Below are positions 45,776-53,410 of a stretch of DNA of 64,000 bases, piece after piece; within the stretch, counting starts at the first letter, position 1, and each line of letters opens with the position of its first letter. Under the pieces are notes generated by a model. It made no database searches, had not been told where the DNA came from, and saw only the letters and a program-made list of their open reading frames with translations. Source of the DNA: JAAAOZ01 sp964496595 (GTDB taxonomy: Bacteria > Chloroflexota > Anaerolineae > B4-G1 > SLSP01); NCBI GenBank assembly GCA_964496595.1, contig CAZCAI010000001.1:52193-116192 (forward strand), written 5' to 3'. The position numbers and the translations under genes are program-made.

Positions 45776-46776
45776 TTACTCACCTCCACCTCATCTTCTT
45801 GTTCTTGATCCAGGGTCTTGAACAAAACGTCGTAATGATGATACGGCTCGAAGCCAAACTTGCCGTAGAAATCCAACAGACTGGTCCAATCGATGACGCA
45901 GCCGCGCACGCCGCGCTCCTGCAAACAGGTCAACCCGGCCTGGAGCAGACGACCGCCCCACCCGTGCCCGCGACAGACCTCGCCCACGCCGATGGGGCCT
46001 AACTGTCCCCACGGATGCGGCCAGCGATGCATATAGAAGCGATCCAGCGGGCGATAAGAATCCTCGCAGGTCACCCAACAGAAGCCCTCCACGCGCTCCG
46101 CCAGCTCCAGGATGACGATGTCCGAAGGATCGCCGCCCTCGCTCAAGAAGGCCTCCATCTCGTAGCGCCAGCGACCGGGGAAGGTGCGGATCAGGAACTC
46201 GTGCAAGGCCGGGAGGTCCGCCGTTTCCGCCGGGCGGAGTTCGCCCTCGTCGGCGAGCGCGTACAAGCGCACCTCCGGGCCGACGCTCAGATCGCGCGCC
46301 ACATCCCAGGTCTCGTACTCGAAGGCATAGCCGCGCTGCTCGAAGAACGGGCGCGTCCCCAGCGTTGTCGGCAGGCCATGGAAGAAGGGCCGGAAGCTCC
46401 CGCCCAAATCGACGCGGCGACAGCCCTGCTCCCGCAGCCACGCCTCGGCCCAATCCAACAACGCCGAGCCGATCCCCCGCCCTTGCACGGTGGGCGCCAC
46501 CGCCACGGCATCGATCCACCCGCGATGCGCCGGGATCTCCGGCGGCGCGTCCATCAACGCGCTGGCTACCACAAAGCCCATCGGCGCGCCTTCCTGATAG
46601 ACAAACCGCCCTTCCTGGGCCAATCCCGGCGTAGGTTGGAGATTATACGCGATAAAGTCGTCCGTCACGCTGAAGGCCGGGCCACACGCCGCCTCCCACA
46701 ATCGCGCCATCGCGGCATAGGCCGTTGGCGTCCGCTCAATGGGTTCAAAATGCAAATTATTCACTATTTCCTCCAC
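45772..46776 (-). CDS. Tandem GNAT acetyltransferase
   Basis: This 334-residue protein carries two GNAT domains. The first (about 60-150) has VAVAPTVQGRGIGSALLDWAE and the second (about 180-330) has VGEVCRGHGWGGRLLQAGL; both contain the acetyl-CoA R/G-x-x-G-x-G/A loop. The substrate is unknown. Its stop overlaps the GH20 start as ATGA, which ties it to the amino-sugar genes. Confidence 0.82.
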   Translation of the reverse strand: MEEIVNNLHFEPIERTPTAYAAMARLWEAACGPAFSVTDDFIAYNLQPTPGLAQEGRFVYQEGAPMGFVVASALMDAPPEIPAHRGWIDAVAVAPTVQGRGIGSALLDWAEAWLREQGCRRVDLGGSFRPFFHGLPTTLGTRPFFEQRGYAFEYETWDVARDLSVGPEVRLYALADEGELRPAETADLPALHEFLIRTFPGRWRYEMEAFLSEGGDPSDIVILELAERVEGFCWVTCEDSYRPLDRFYMHRWPHPWGQLGPIGVGEVCRGHGWGGRLLQAGLTCLQERGVRGCVIDWTSLLDFYGKFGFEPYHHYDVLFKTLDQEQEDEVEVSK

Positions 46777-46796
46777 TAGTTTAGAATCTTGAATTA

Positions 46797-46874
46797 CTAA
46801 GGAGTGAGAAGGAATAACTTACCCGTTTTTTACGGCTACAGCAGCCCTAAATGGGAAAGTTATTTCCTCCTTAG
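46797..46874. repeat. 78-bp multi-hairpin inverted repeat
   Basis: CTAAGGAG (46797-46804) pairs with CTCCTTAG (46867-46874). The arms continue through GGAATAACTT and AAGTTATTTCC with a bulge. Two small hairpins lie inside: CCGTTTTTTACGG and GGCTACAGCAGCC. The layout recalls the larger element at 35861-36004. It lies just after the Gfo/Idh stop and may end that transcript. Confidence 0.6.
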
Positions 46875-46880
46875 CCCTAA

Positions 46881-48215
46881 TCAAAGCTGCGCGCGAAACG
46901 CGGCCATATCGACGACTTCGCCCGTACGCCGCGCCTCATCGGCAGCGAAGGCCATCAGATGGCTCTCCAGGGCGGAGCGTGCCGTCGTCAAGGCCGTGGC
47001 GGGATCGCGGACGGCGCGCACAAAGGCCGCCATCAAGCCCACGTCGCCGCCGCTGTGGCCCGAACCGCTCGCCGGGTGCAGATCGGGGCGCAGTACCTCC
47101 ACCTCGCCGGTCAGATGATCGTGGATCTCGATGCGCTGCTCATCGGCGTAACAACATCCTCGCAAGGTCGCGCGCGTGCCATCGTAGCGCATCGTGCGTC
47201 CCTCGCGATGCGAATGGCCGTGCATCGTCAGCGCCACGGAGGGGCCGCCGGCCATTCCCATCTCCATATTGACGACCTGATGATCCACCACGTCGTTATC
47301 GCAGTGATAGACGCAGCGTCCGTACGGGCCGGTCTCCAGCGCGCACCGCAATCCCGCCGGACTGAGATCCTCGGAAATCACAGAGCGCGGCCATCCGGCA
47401 TAATCCGCCGGTATCGCTTGATCGGGCGCGTTGTGGCGCATCGGCGTCAGCTCCAGATAGAGGCGCGGGGCGTACCACGGGCACGTCCCGGCCACGGGGC
47501 AGCCATCCAGGCAGCGGGCGGGCGCGCCCGGCGGCGCGTTCTCCGCGCGATAGTGGATGAGCGAACCGAAGGAGCTGAGTCGCACGCACGGCCCCAGATT
47601 CCAGAAGAGGATGTCCAGATCGTGGCAGCACTTAGCCAAAATCATCGGGCTGGCCGCCGCGCGATTGCGCCAGTTGCCCCGGACGTAGGAGTGGGCCATG
47701 TGCCAATAGGCAACGTTCTCTCGATGCTCGACGGTGATGACCTCGCCCAAGCGTCCAGATGTGACAATCTCGTGCAGTGTGGTGAAAAAGGGCGTGTAGC
47801 GCAGCACGTGGCAGATCTGCAAGAGACGGCCCTGCGCCTCGGCAGCGCGCGTCAAGGTCAAGCAATCCTCCAGCGAGGTCGCCATCGGCTTCTCCAAGAG
47901 CACCTCGTACCCCAGTTCCATCGCGGCTGACGCGGGCGCCACGTGCAGTTGATCCTGCGTGCAGATGAGCGCCGCATCGGACAGCTTCCCCACCCCGGAT
48001 GCGAGGAGCGCCTCCCAGGTGACATATTGCCGCTCCGGCGGGATCTGATGCTCGGCGGCGAAGCGGGCGCGCCGCGCCGGGTGTGGCTCGGCGACGGCGA
48101 CAAAACGCAACTCGTCGGGATGCTGAAGCGCGTAGGGGCCATAGGCCTCGGCGCCGCGATTGCCGGCCCCGATCAGGACGGCGGTGACAGGTGACTTTGT
48201 GACATAAGATGCCAT
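46881..48215 (-). CDS. Gfo/Idh/MocA family oxidoreductase
   Basis: This ~444-residue protein has an N-terminal NAD(P)-binding motif VLIGAGNRGAEAYG and the family signature EVLLEKPMATSLEDC, followed by an alpha/beta substrate domain. A Cys-rich stretch (CLDGCPVAGTCPWYAP) occurs in one subgroup of these enzymes. It oxidises or reduces a sugar or sugar-like hydroxyl; the substrate is probably an amino sugar, judging from the neighbours. The ATG at 48215 is used because AGGAG lies 6 nt upstream. It is transcribed away from the threonine-synthase fusion gene. Confidence 0.85.
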   Translation of the reverse strand: MASYVTKSPVTAVLIGAGNRGAEAYGPYALQHPDELRFVAVAEPHPARRARFAAEHQIPPERQYVTWEALLASGVGKLSDAALICTQDQLHVAPASAAMELGYEVLLEKPMATSLEDCLTLTRAAEAQGRLLQICHVLRYTPFFTTLHEIVTSGRLGEVITVEHRENVAYWHMAHSYVRGNWRNRAAASPMILAKCCHDLDILFWNLGPCVRLSSFGSLIHYRAENAPPGAPARCLDGCPVAGTCPWYAPRLYLELTPMRHNAPDQAIPADYAGWPRSVISEDLSPAGLRCALETGPYGRCVYHCDNDVVDHQVVNMEMGMAGGPSVALTMHGHSHREGRTMRYDGTRATLRGCCYADEQRIEIHDHLTGEVEVLRPDLHPASGSGHSGGDVGLMAAFVRAVRDPATALTTARSALESHLMAFAADEARRTGEVVDMAAFRAQL

Positions 48216-48235
48216 AGGAACTCCTATGGGAATCA

Positions 48236-48303
48236 AGAATTGCGAATTGCGAATAATATGTCAAGGTTATCTCGCCAATTTAGAATTGCGAATTGCGAAT
48301 AAT
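48236..48303. repeat. Two 22-bp direct repeats built from a 7-bp unit
   Basis: The same 22-bp segment occurs at 48236-48257 and 48282-48303. Each copy holds GAATTGC twice and then GAATAAT. A related inverted stretch, AAATTCGCAAATTT, lies near 48330-48345. They fill much of the 341-bp gap between the Gfo/Idh and thrC-receiver genes; the rest is AT-rich and shows only the promoter at 48524-48532. Confidence 0.85.
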
Positions 48304-48523
48304 GCTATTGAGTAAAGATTCAAAATTCTAAATTCGCAAATTTAATTTCTAACAGTGTCCGGTGACTAGAACTTAATCTAACTTTTAGCCTAACGAACTG
48401 AAGAAAATTGTCAAGACAAAAACCCTTTATGAAAAAGGTATGGCGCTTTTACGAAACCGAAACGCTTATCCCCCTAAAATCACTTGTCCTTCTGCTATCT
48501 TATGCTATCCTTGTATTGAATAA

Positions 48524-48532
48524 TGTTATAAT
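48524..48532 (+). promoter_or_regulatory. Extended -10 promoter of the thrC-receiver operon
   Basis: TGtTATAAT is an extended -10 element. No -35 consensus is seen 17 bp upstream. A start near 48539 leaves about 18 nt with AGAGGG before the ATG at 48557. Confidence 0.6.
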
Positions 48533-48556
48533 TCCATAGTCAAAAGAGGGTCAAAA

Positions 48557-50353
48557 ATGATTATCATTCCATCCGCCATCCCGATGAACATCGAGTTTGA
48601 ATGTGACATCTGTGGGCACCGCCAGCCCTTTGCCATCCCCACGCCTATATGCGATCAGTGCGGCAATGATTGGATGGAGACCCGCTATGATTACGAACGC
48701 ATCAGCCGCCTATGGCCGGATATTTTGCAGCAACGCCCCTTCACCCTCTGGCGCTATCGCGAGCTATTGCCGGTGCGCAGCGACGATTATCAAATCACGA
48801 TGGGAGAGGGCGGGACGCCGCTACTCAAGGCGCAAAATTTGGGCATGATGCTCGGTATTCCTAATTTGTTCATCAAAGATGAACGGCAGAACCCCACGAA
48901 CTCCTTCAAGGATCGCCAGGCCTCCGTGGTGACATCGATGATGAAGGAAGCCAACGTCACCGAGTTGGTCGTCGCCTCGACCGGCAACGTGGCGATCTCA
49001 TACTCGGCCTACTCGGCGCACGCGGGGATCAAGCTATGGACCTTCGTGCCCAGCCGCGTCCCGCCCGAAAAGATGCGCGAAATCGCCATCTACGGCAGTG
49101 AGGTTGTGAAAGTCACCGCCACCTACGATGCGACCAAAAAAGTTGCCGCGCGCTTCGCGGAGCACAAAGGCATTTTAGTGGATCGCGGCATTCGCAACAT
49201 CGGCACGCGAGAGAGTATGAAGACTATCGCGATGGAAATCGCAGAACAACTCACCGCCGAGCTTGGGCCGTTGCAACCTGGCATCCCCTGGCGCGCGCCC
49301 GATTGGTACATCCAGGCCGTGAGCGGCGGGATGGGGCCGGTGGGCGTTCACAAAGGCTACGAGGAGTTGTATCAGATGGGATTGGTAGATCGCATCCCCA
49401 AAACCGCCGTGATCCAGACGGCGGGTTGCGCGCCGATGGTAAACTCCTACCGCAAGGGATTACGCGAGGCGGAGCCGGTGCCCAACCCAGAGACCCAGGT
49501 CATCACCATCGCGACCGGCTATCCCGGCCCGGCCTACACCCATCTTTATGACATCATCGAAAAGCACGGCGGCGCGTTCGAGACGGTCACCGACGCGGAG
49601 ACCTTCCGCGCGCTGCACGTCTTGGCCAAGATGGAAGGCATCTCCATCGAGCCGGCGGCTGCGACAGCCTTCGGCGGACTTTTCAAGCTGCTAAGTCAGG
49701 GTATTATTAAGCGTAATGAGGTGGTCGTCGTCAACTGCTCCGGTCACACCTTCCCGGTGGAGAAATTCCTATTGGACAAAGATTGGCTGAAGGTGGTGCC
49801 AGCCAACGTCGCAACCGACACGGATATGGAAACGATCTCGGATCAGGCCACGACCACGCCCGTCACCCACCCCTCGCCAGAACCACCGCCCGCGGCACCA
49901 ACAATGCCGGGCGAAGGCCTGTTAGGCGCGTTAGATCAATTGGACGCCCGCGTGCAGCGCATCGCCATCGTCGAGGACAATCCAGAAGCGGCGCGGCTCC
50001 TCCGGCGCATCTTGCAAACGCGGGGGGATTTCCAAGTCGTAGAAGCGCATACCGGCAAGGAAGGCTTACAACTTATCCGCAGCACCAACCCAGATCTGAT
50101 CTTGCTGGATATGATGATGCCGGATATGGATGGCTACGCAGTGCTCGACCAACTCAAGGCCGACGAGGAATTCAAAGACATCCCCGTCATCGTCATCACG
50201 GCCAAAGAGTTGAGTCATATTGATCAACAACGATTACAGGGACAGATTCAGATGCTTTTGCAGAAAGGATCCTTTATGGATGAGGATCTCTTGCGTGGCA
50301 TCAATGCACTATTAGGAAGAAACGATAAGAGTGAGGAAGAGGCAGAAGAATGA
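48557..50353 (+). CDS. thrC: Threonine synthase fused to a response-regulator receiver domain
   Basis: Residues 1-415 are a threonine synthase, which makes threonine from O-phosphohomoserine. They comprise an N-terminal zinc ribbon (C16, C19, C32, C35), the PLP lysine K118 in NSFKDRQ, ASTGNVAISY for the phosphate-binding Asn, and VSGGMGPVGV. A Pro/Thr-rich linker (about 415-465) leads to a complete receiver domain (about 468-585) with the acidic pair E473/D474, phospho-acceptor D518 in LLDMMMPDMDG, T548 in VITAKE and K570 in QKGSF. All phosphotransfer residues are present. The frame is continuous across the junction. AGAGGG precedes the ATG. The last base pairs overlap the histidine kinase start. 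Phosphorylation-controlled threonine synthesis, or a moonlighting PLP sensor, is inference. Confidence 0.9.
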   Translation: MIIIPSAIPMNIEFECDICGHRQPFAIPTPICDQCGNDWMETRYDYERISRLWPDILQQRPFTLWRYRELLPVRSDDYQITMGEGGTPLLKAQNLGMMLGIPNLFIKDERQNPTNSFKDRQASVVTSMMKEANVTELVVASTGNVAISYSAYSAHAGIKLWTFVPSRVPPEKMREIAIYGSEVVKVTATYDATKKVAARFAEHKGILVDRGIRNIGTRESMKTIAMEIAEQLTAELGPLQPGIPWRAPDWYIQAVSGGMGPVGVHKGYEELYQMGLVDRIPKTAVIQTAGCAPMVNSYRKGLREAEPVPNPETQVITIATGYPGPAYTHLYDIIEKHGGAFETVTDAETFRALHVLAKMEGISIEPAAATAFGGLFKLLSQGIIKRNEVVVVNCSGHTFPVEKFLLDKDWLKVVPANVATDTDMETISDQATTTPVTHPSPEPPPAAPTMPGEGLLGALDQLDARVQRIAIVEDNPEAARLLRRILQTRGDFQVVEAHTGKEGLQLIRSTNPDLILLDMMMPDMDGYAVLDQLKADEEFKDIPVIVITAKELSHIDQQRLQGQIQMLLQKGSFMDEDLLRGINALLGRNDKSEEEAEE

Positions 50354-51624
50354 CGAAAATTCTCTACGTCGAAGACGATTTATCAAGCCAACGCTTAGTT
50401 CAGCGCATTCTGACCGCCGAAGGATTTAACGTCACCCTGGCGGAAGATGGCCTCAAGGCTATTGAGGCCGCGCGCCGCGAGAAGCCCGATCTAGTGTTGA
50501 TGGACATCAACATCAGCGGGCTCGACGGCTACGAGGTGACCACCCGCCTGCGCACCATTGAGGGGCTGGGAAAAGCTCCGATCATCGCGGTAACCGCCGC
50601 CACCCTGCAAGGGGATCGCGAGCGCGCGTTGGTCGCCGGGTGCAATGGGTACATCCCCAAACCCATCGACGTGGACAAGTTCCCCGAACAAGTCCGCGCC
50701 TATATGGTCGGGATGGAAGAGAAAGTCGGTACGCCGGAGGAGGAAGCGGAGTATCTTCTGGAATACAACCAGCGTCTGGTCAGCCGCCTCGAGGAGAAGA
50801 TCCGCGAGTTGGAGGGCGCGAACGAAGAGTTGCAGCGCATGGAGAAGATGAAGTCGGACTTCGTGGTATTGGCCGGCCACGAGTTGCGCACGCCGCTGAC
50901 CGTGATCTACGGCTATCTCCAAATTCTGCTGGCCAACCCGGCCATCCCCGGCGACGAGGAGAACGAGGGCACGCCGCGGCACCTCCTGGTCAAGGTCTCC
51001 GAGGCGGTGGAACGCCTCAGTCAGGTCATTCAAGACATCCTCAACGTCTCCCTGATCGACGCGGACCGCCTGGAACTGGCCCACGAGCCGGTCTTCCTCA
51101 ACTCCGTCGTCCAATCCGTGCTCCACAACCTGCGCAGCTTCGGCCCGCAACGCCAACTGGTCTTCGAGTTAGGTCAGGGCCTGAAGAAAGCTCCGGTCAT
51201 CGAGGGCGATCCACGCCGTCTACATCAGGCGCTCTGGAACATCGTCAGCAACGCCATCAAGTACACGCCGGATGGCGGATCCGTGGAAATCGAAGCGGAG
51301 ACACTGGAGGACGTGGTGCATCTGTGGGTCAAGGATACCGGCGTCGGGGTGCCACAGGAGCAATTAGCGCATATCTTCGAGCGGTTCTATGTCTTGGAAG
51401 ATACGGCGCTCCATCGTTCCAGCAAGACCGCCTTCAAGGGCGGCGGGCTGGGCTTGGGGCTGGCCGTGACCAAGGGCATCATCGAGGCGCACAACGGCAA
51501 GGTCTGGGCCGAAAGTCCGGGCTACAGCGAGGAAGAGTTGCCGGGCAGCACCTTCCACATCCTATTGCCCATCGGCAACCCGTTTGATAAAGTGGAAGAG
51601 GAAAAGAAGAAGAGAAAGGGATAG
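50350..51624 (+). CDS. Hybrid receiver-histidine kinase
   Basis: This 424-residue protein has an N-terminal receiver domain (D52 in LVLMDINISGLDG, K at YIPKPID) and a coiled-coil linker (about 125-168, EEKIRELEGANEELQRMEKM). The HisKA domain has H177 in AGHELRTPLT. The HATPase domain carries the N box NIVSNAIKYTPDGG, G1 DTGVGVP and G2 GGGLGLGLAV. No TM helix or sensor domain is seen, so it is cytoplasmic and driven through its own receiver. The ATG overlaps the stop of the thrC-receiver gene (ATGA), which makes that receiver the obvious phosphotransfer partner. Confidence 0.9.
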   Translation: MTKILYVEDDLSSQRLVQRILTAEGFNVTLAEDGLKAIEAARREKPDLVLMDINISGLDGYEVTTRLRTIEGLGKAPIIAVTAATLQGDRERALVAGCNGYIPKPIDVDKFPEQVRAYMVGMEEKVGTPEEEAEYLLEYNQRLVSRLEEKIRELEGANEELQRMEKMKSDFVVLAGHELRTPLTVIYGYLQILLANPAIPGDEENEGTPRHLLVKVSEAVERLSQVIQDILNVSLIDADRLELAHEPVFLNSVVQSVLHNLRSFGPQRQLVFELGQGLKKAPVIEGDPRRLHQALWNIVSNAIKYTPDGGSVEIEAETLEDVVHLWVKDTGVGVPQEQLAHIFERFYVLEDTALHRSSKTAFKGGGLGLGLAVTKGIIEAHNGKVWAESPGYSEEELPGSTFHILLPIGNPFDKVEEEKKKRKG

Positions 51625-51664
51625 TCTCCAGAGAACCCTGACAGATAACCATCTCGACTCGAGG

Positions 51665-51692
51665 TTGCCAAGAAAAGCAATTGTGGTACAAT
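51665..51692 (+). promoter_or_regulatory. Promoter of the tRNA genes
   Basis: TTGCCA (51665-51670) and TACAAT (51687-51692) are 16 bp apart, with a start expected near 51699, about 7 nt before tRNA-His. Confidence 0.65.
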
Positions 51693-51705
51693 GATCATCG
51701 TTCGA

Positions 51706-51782
51706 GGTGGCTGTGGCCTAATGGATAAGGCACCTGACTGTGGCTCAGGAAAACGTGGGTTCGAGTCCCATCAGCCACCCCA
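51706..51782 (+). tRNA. tRNA-His (GTG)
   Basis: The acceptor arms GTGGCTG and CAGCCAC pair perfectly. The anticodon stem CCTGA/TCAGG encloses CTGTGGC with anticodon GTG, and the T arm is GTGGG-TTCGAGT-CCCAT. The extra G at position -1 (51706) faces C73 (51779), the histidine identity pair. CCA is encoded at 51780-51782. Confidence 0.95.
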
Positions 51783-51785
51783 AAA

Positions 51786-51818
51786 GGCCGGACAGCAATT
51801 GTCCGGCCCTTACTTTTT
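51786..51818 (+). terminator. Hairpin between the two tRNAs
   Basis: GGCCGGACA and TGTCCGGCC form a 9-bp stem with a 5-nt loop, followed after a few bases by TTTTT. It could terminate the tRNA-His transcript or serve as a processing site if the two tRNAs are co-transcribed; no clear second promoter is seen. Confidence 0.55.
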
Positions 51819-51833
51819 ACAAGGGAAATACAA

Positions 51834-51907
51834 GCCCCCGTGGCGCAATTGGACAGCGCACCTGGCTTCGAACCAGGGGGTTGCAGGTTCGAGTCCTGCC
51901 GGGGGTA
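51834..51907 (+). tRNA. tRNA-Arg (TCG)
   Basis: The acceptor arms GCCCCCG and CGGGGGT pair with one G-T at the end. The D stem is GGCGC/GCGC-like. CCTGG/CCAGG encloses CTTCGAA with anticodon TCG, and the T arm is GCAGG-TTCGAGT-CCTGC. The discriminator is A (51907) and CCA is not encoded, unlike the neighbouring tRNA-His. Confidence 0.94.
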
Positions 51908-51912
51908 TTGAC

Positions 51913-51952
51913 AAAAAAACCCCGGAGCTTTGCAAAGCTCCGGGGTTTTTTT
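51913..51952 (+). terminator. Strong Rho-independent terminator after tRNA-Arg
   Basis: A perfect palindrome (ACCCCGGAGCTTTGC and its complement) is flanked by A7 and T7, so it can act in both directions. It closes the tRNA unit and also lies just past the 3' end of the truncated methyltransferase on the other strand. Confidence 0.9.
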
Positions 51953-51979
51953 GATGCGATTTTCACAACAATCTCCGCA

Positions 51980-52300
51980 TCATCGAAAGACCATCACGTT
52001 GCCGATGCAGTAGAGCAGGGTGAAGCTCGGCGTCAGCGCGGCGATCTCCTGCATCGCGAACACGCGATAGTCCGTCGCGGGATCATGTTCCCGCGCCCAC
52101 GCGATCATCTCGGCGTTGGGATCGATGGCGGTGACGTTGTGCCCGGCGGCGCTCAAAAGCGCGGGATAGTAACCCGTCCCGCAGCCGATATCGAGGGCGC
52201 GAGCAGGCGCCGCGACATAGTGCTCAACCAGGTCGAGAAAGGCCGGGTTGGCCGGAAAGATCTCGTGATAATAGGGCGTCATTTCAGCGTAGATGGTCAT
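51980..52300 (-). pseudogene. 3'-truncated SAM methyltransferase
   Basis: The 106-residue frame begins with a normal class I methyltransferase N terminus and motif I (ALDIGCGTGYYPALL), continues through VTAIDPNAEMIAWARE and LLYCIGNVMVF, and then stops. Family members continue for another 100-150 residues, so the C-terminal part, including most of the substrate-binding half, is missing. The break lies about 30 bp from the tRNA terminator. Its ATG overlaps the stop of the DUF1294 gene, so the start is genuine. Confidence 0.75.
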
Positions 52301-52905
52301 CCGCCGCTCCTGCTGGCCCAGAATAACGCGATCAGGACGACCTGAACCAGCACGATGGCCCAGAACTTGATCTGAAATTCCCGCTTGGCCGTCTTGTGAC
52401 GAAACAACCGCATCCCCACCAAGGCCCCGAAGGTTCCTCCGATCAACGCCAGCCCCAACAGGACTTTCTCCGGCGCCCGCGTGCGTTCCGAGCCGGCGAT
52501 GGCTTTGTCATATCCATAGACAAAGAGGGTTGATAGATTGATGCTAATCAGCCAGGCCCCTATCACGTGAAGCTTGAACCCCACCCCCAGCACGACCGCC
52601 AGCGCCGTAGCGATCACCACGGCGACCGCGTAGAAACGAAAGGCTGTCTGCGTCGTCCATCGCGGTGGTTGGCGTGGTATTTTACCGTTGCGCTTCACAT
52701 TTACCTCCTGGGGGAGATCCGACATCTCAGCCGCCATCGCGTGCCAATCGGGGGTCTCTGACCGGCGCTGGCTTTTTCGGCGCTCCCGACACACCTCGCA
52801 GCGTTTGGGTTGATCCAGCCCGCGCTCTCGATAGAATCGCTGCTCGCCATAGCTCCAAACAAAAGCCCGACCGCATTCAACGCACTCGATGACTTCGCCG
52901 CGCAT
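52297..52905 (-). CDS. Zinc-ribbon and DUF1294 membrane protein
   Basis: This 202-residue protein has an N-terminal zinc-binding segment (ECVECGRAFVWSYGEQRFYRE followed by CEVCRERRK, two C-x2-C pairs) and TM helices. The C-terminal DUF1294 domain is seen in LISINLSTLFVYGYDKAIA and LLGLALIGGTFGALVGMRLFRHKT. The function of DUF1294 is unknown; other members are fused to cold-shock domains. The ATG at 52905 follows AAAGGA; the longer frame lacks such a site. Confidence 0.8.
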   Translation of the reverse strand: MRGEVIECVECGRAFVWSYGEQRFYRERGLDQPKRCEVCRERRKSQRRSETPDWHAMAAEMSDLPQEVNVKRNGKIPRQPPRWTTQTAFRFYAVAVVIATALAVVLGVGFKLHVIGAWLISINLSTLFVYGYDKAIAGSERTRAPEKVLLGLALIGGTFGALVGMRLFRHKTAKREFQIKFWAIVLVQVVLIALFWASRSGG

Positions 52906-53018
52906 ATCGTTTTCCTTTCTTGGACTCAGGCCAGGGGAGCCTTGCAACGGGTTCAAAAATATGGTACAGCATCTCCAATAAAGAGCAAATCTCACTATAC
53001 TTTCTCGCTGTCCCGCGT

Positions 53019-53046
53019 TTGACCTCAATCCAGAAGCGAGTATACT
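53019..53046 (+). promoter_or_regulatory. Promoter of the tungstate/molybdate-transport leader
   Basis: TTGACC (53019-53024) and TATACT (53041-53046) are 16 bp apart. The -10 lies within the palindrome GAGTATACTC (a possible operator). A start near 53053 would leave a leader of about 358 nt before the permease gene. Confidence 0.6.
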
Positions 53047-53052
53047 CATATC

Positions 53053-53371
53053 TGAGTTGAGTTGTCACGCCACTTTAAAAAGATCCATACCGAAGGGCCG
53101 ACGAGAGGGAAACTTATCCTCCGACGGCCCTTCTCCACTGAGAAGATCTTCAGTGAACCCATAAGCTTTTTCCCTCTCCGACCCAGGTCCCTAACGGCTT
53201 CGACCTATGGGGGCTGGGCGATAGGGCCTAACCCGTCAAATGTCTATCTAACTAATGGGCAAAAATTTGGCGGTGAGCGCCCGCGTTGGCATTGTTGCTG
53301 CCACGTTAGGGTGAGATTGGAAACGATCTTGCCTCCCGCATTTGGAAAGGAGACCGGACTGCAAAGCCGTT
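53053..53371 (+). promoter_or_regulatory. Structured leader, candidate Moco/Tuco-type riboswitch
   Basis: The ~320 nt between the promoter and a terminator hairpin contain no convincing gene but many pairable segments, for example CCCAG (53182-53186) with CTGGG (53214-53218). The pieces CTCCGACCC near the 5' part and GCCTCCC followed by GGAGACCGG near the 3' part resemble, from memory, conserved blocks of molybdenum/tungsten-cofactor riboswitches. The location ahead of a tungstate/molybdate transporter and a terminator fits transcription attenuation. A covariance-model search would decide; I cannot run one. Confidence 0.45.
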
Positions 53372-53410
53372 ATCGGCGTCCGCTTCCTTTCTGGCGGACG
53401 CCGATTTTTT
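53372..53410 (+). terminator. Intrinsic terminator abutting the permease start codon
   Basis: ATCGGCGTCCGC and GCGGACGCCGAT form a perfect 12-bp stem with a 10-nt loop, followed by TTTTTT (53405-53410). The ATG of the permease gene begins at the next base. It looks like the expression platform of the leader. Confidence 0.85.

Noticed and set aside
53342..53410. tRNA-Cys-like segment (GGACTGCAAAGCC) before the permease gene
   Set aside because: The anticodon-like loop has no proper 5-bp stem, and no T-loop or acceptor stem can be folded around it.
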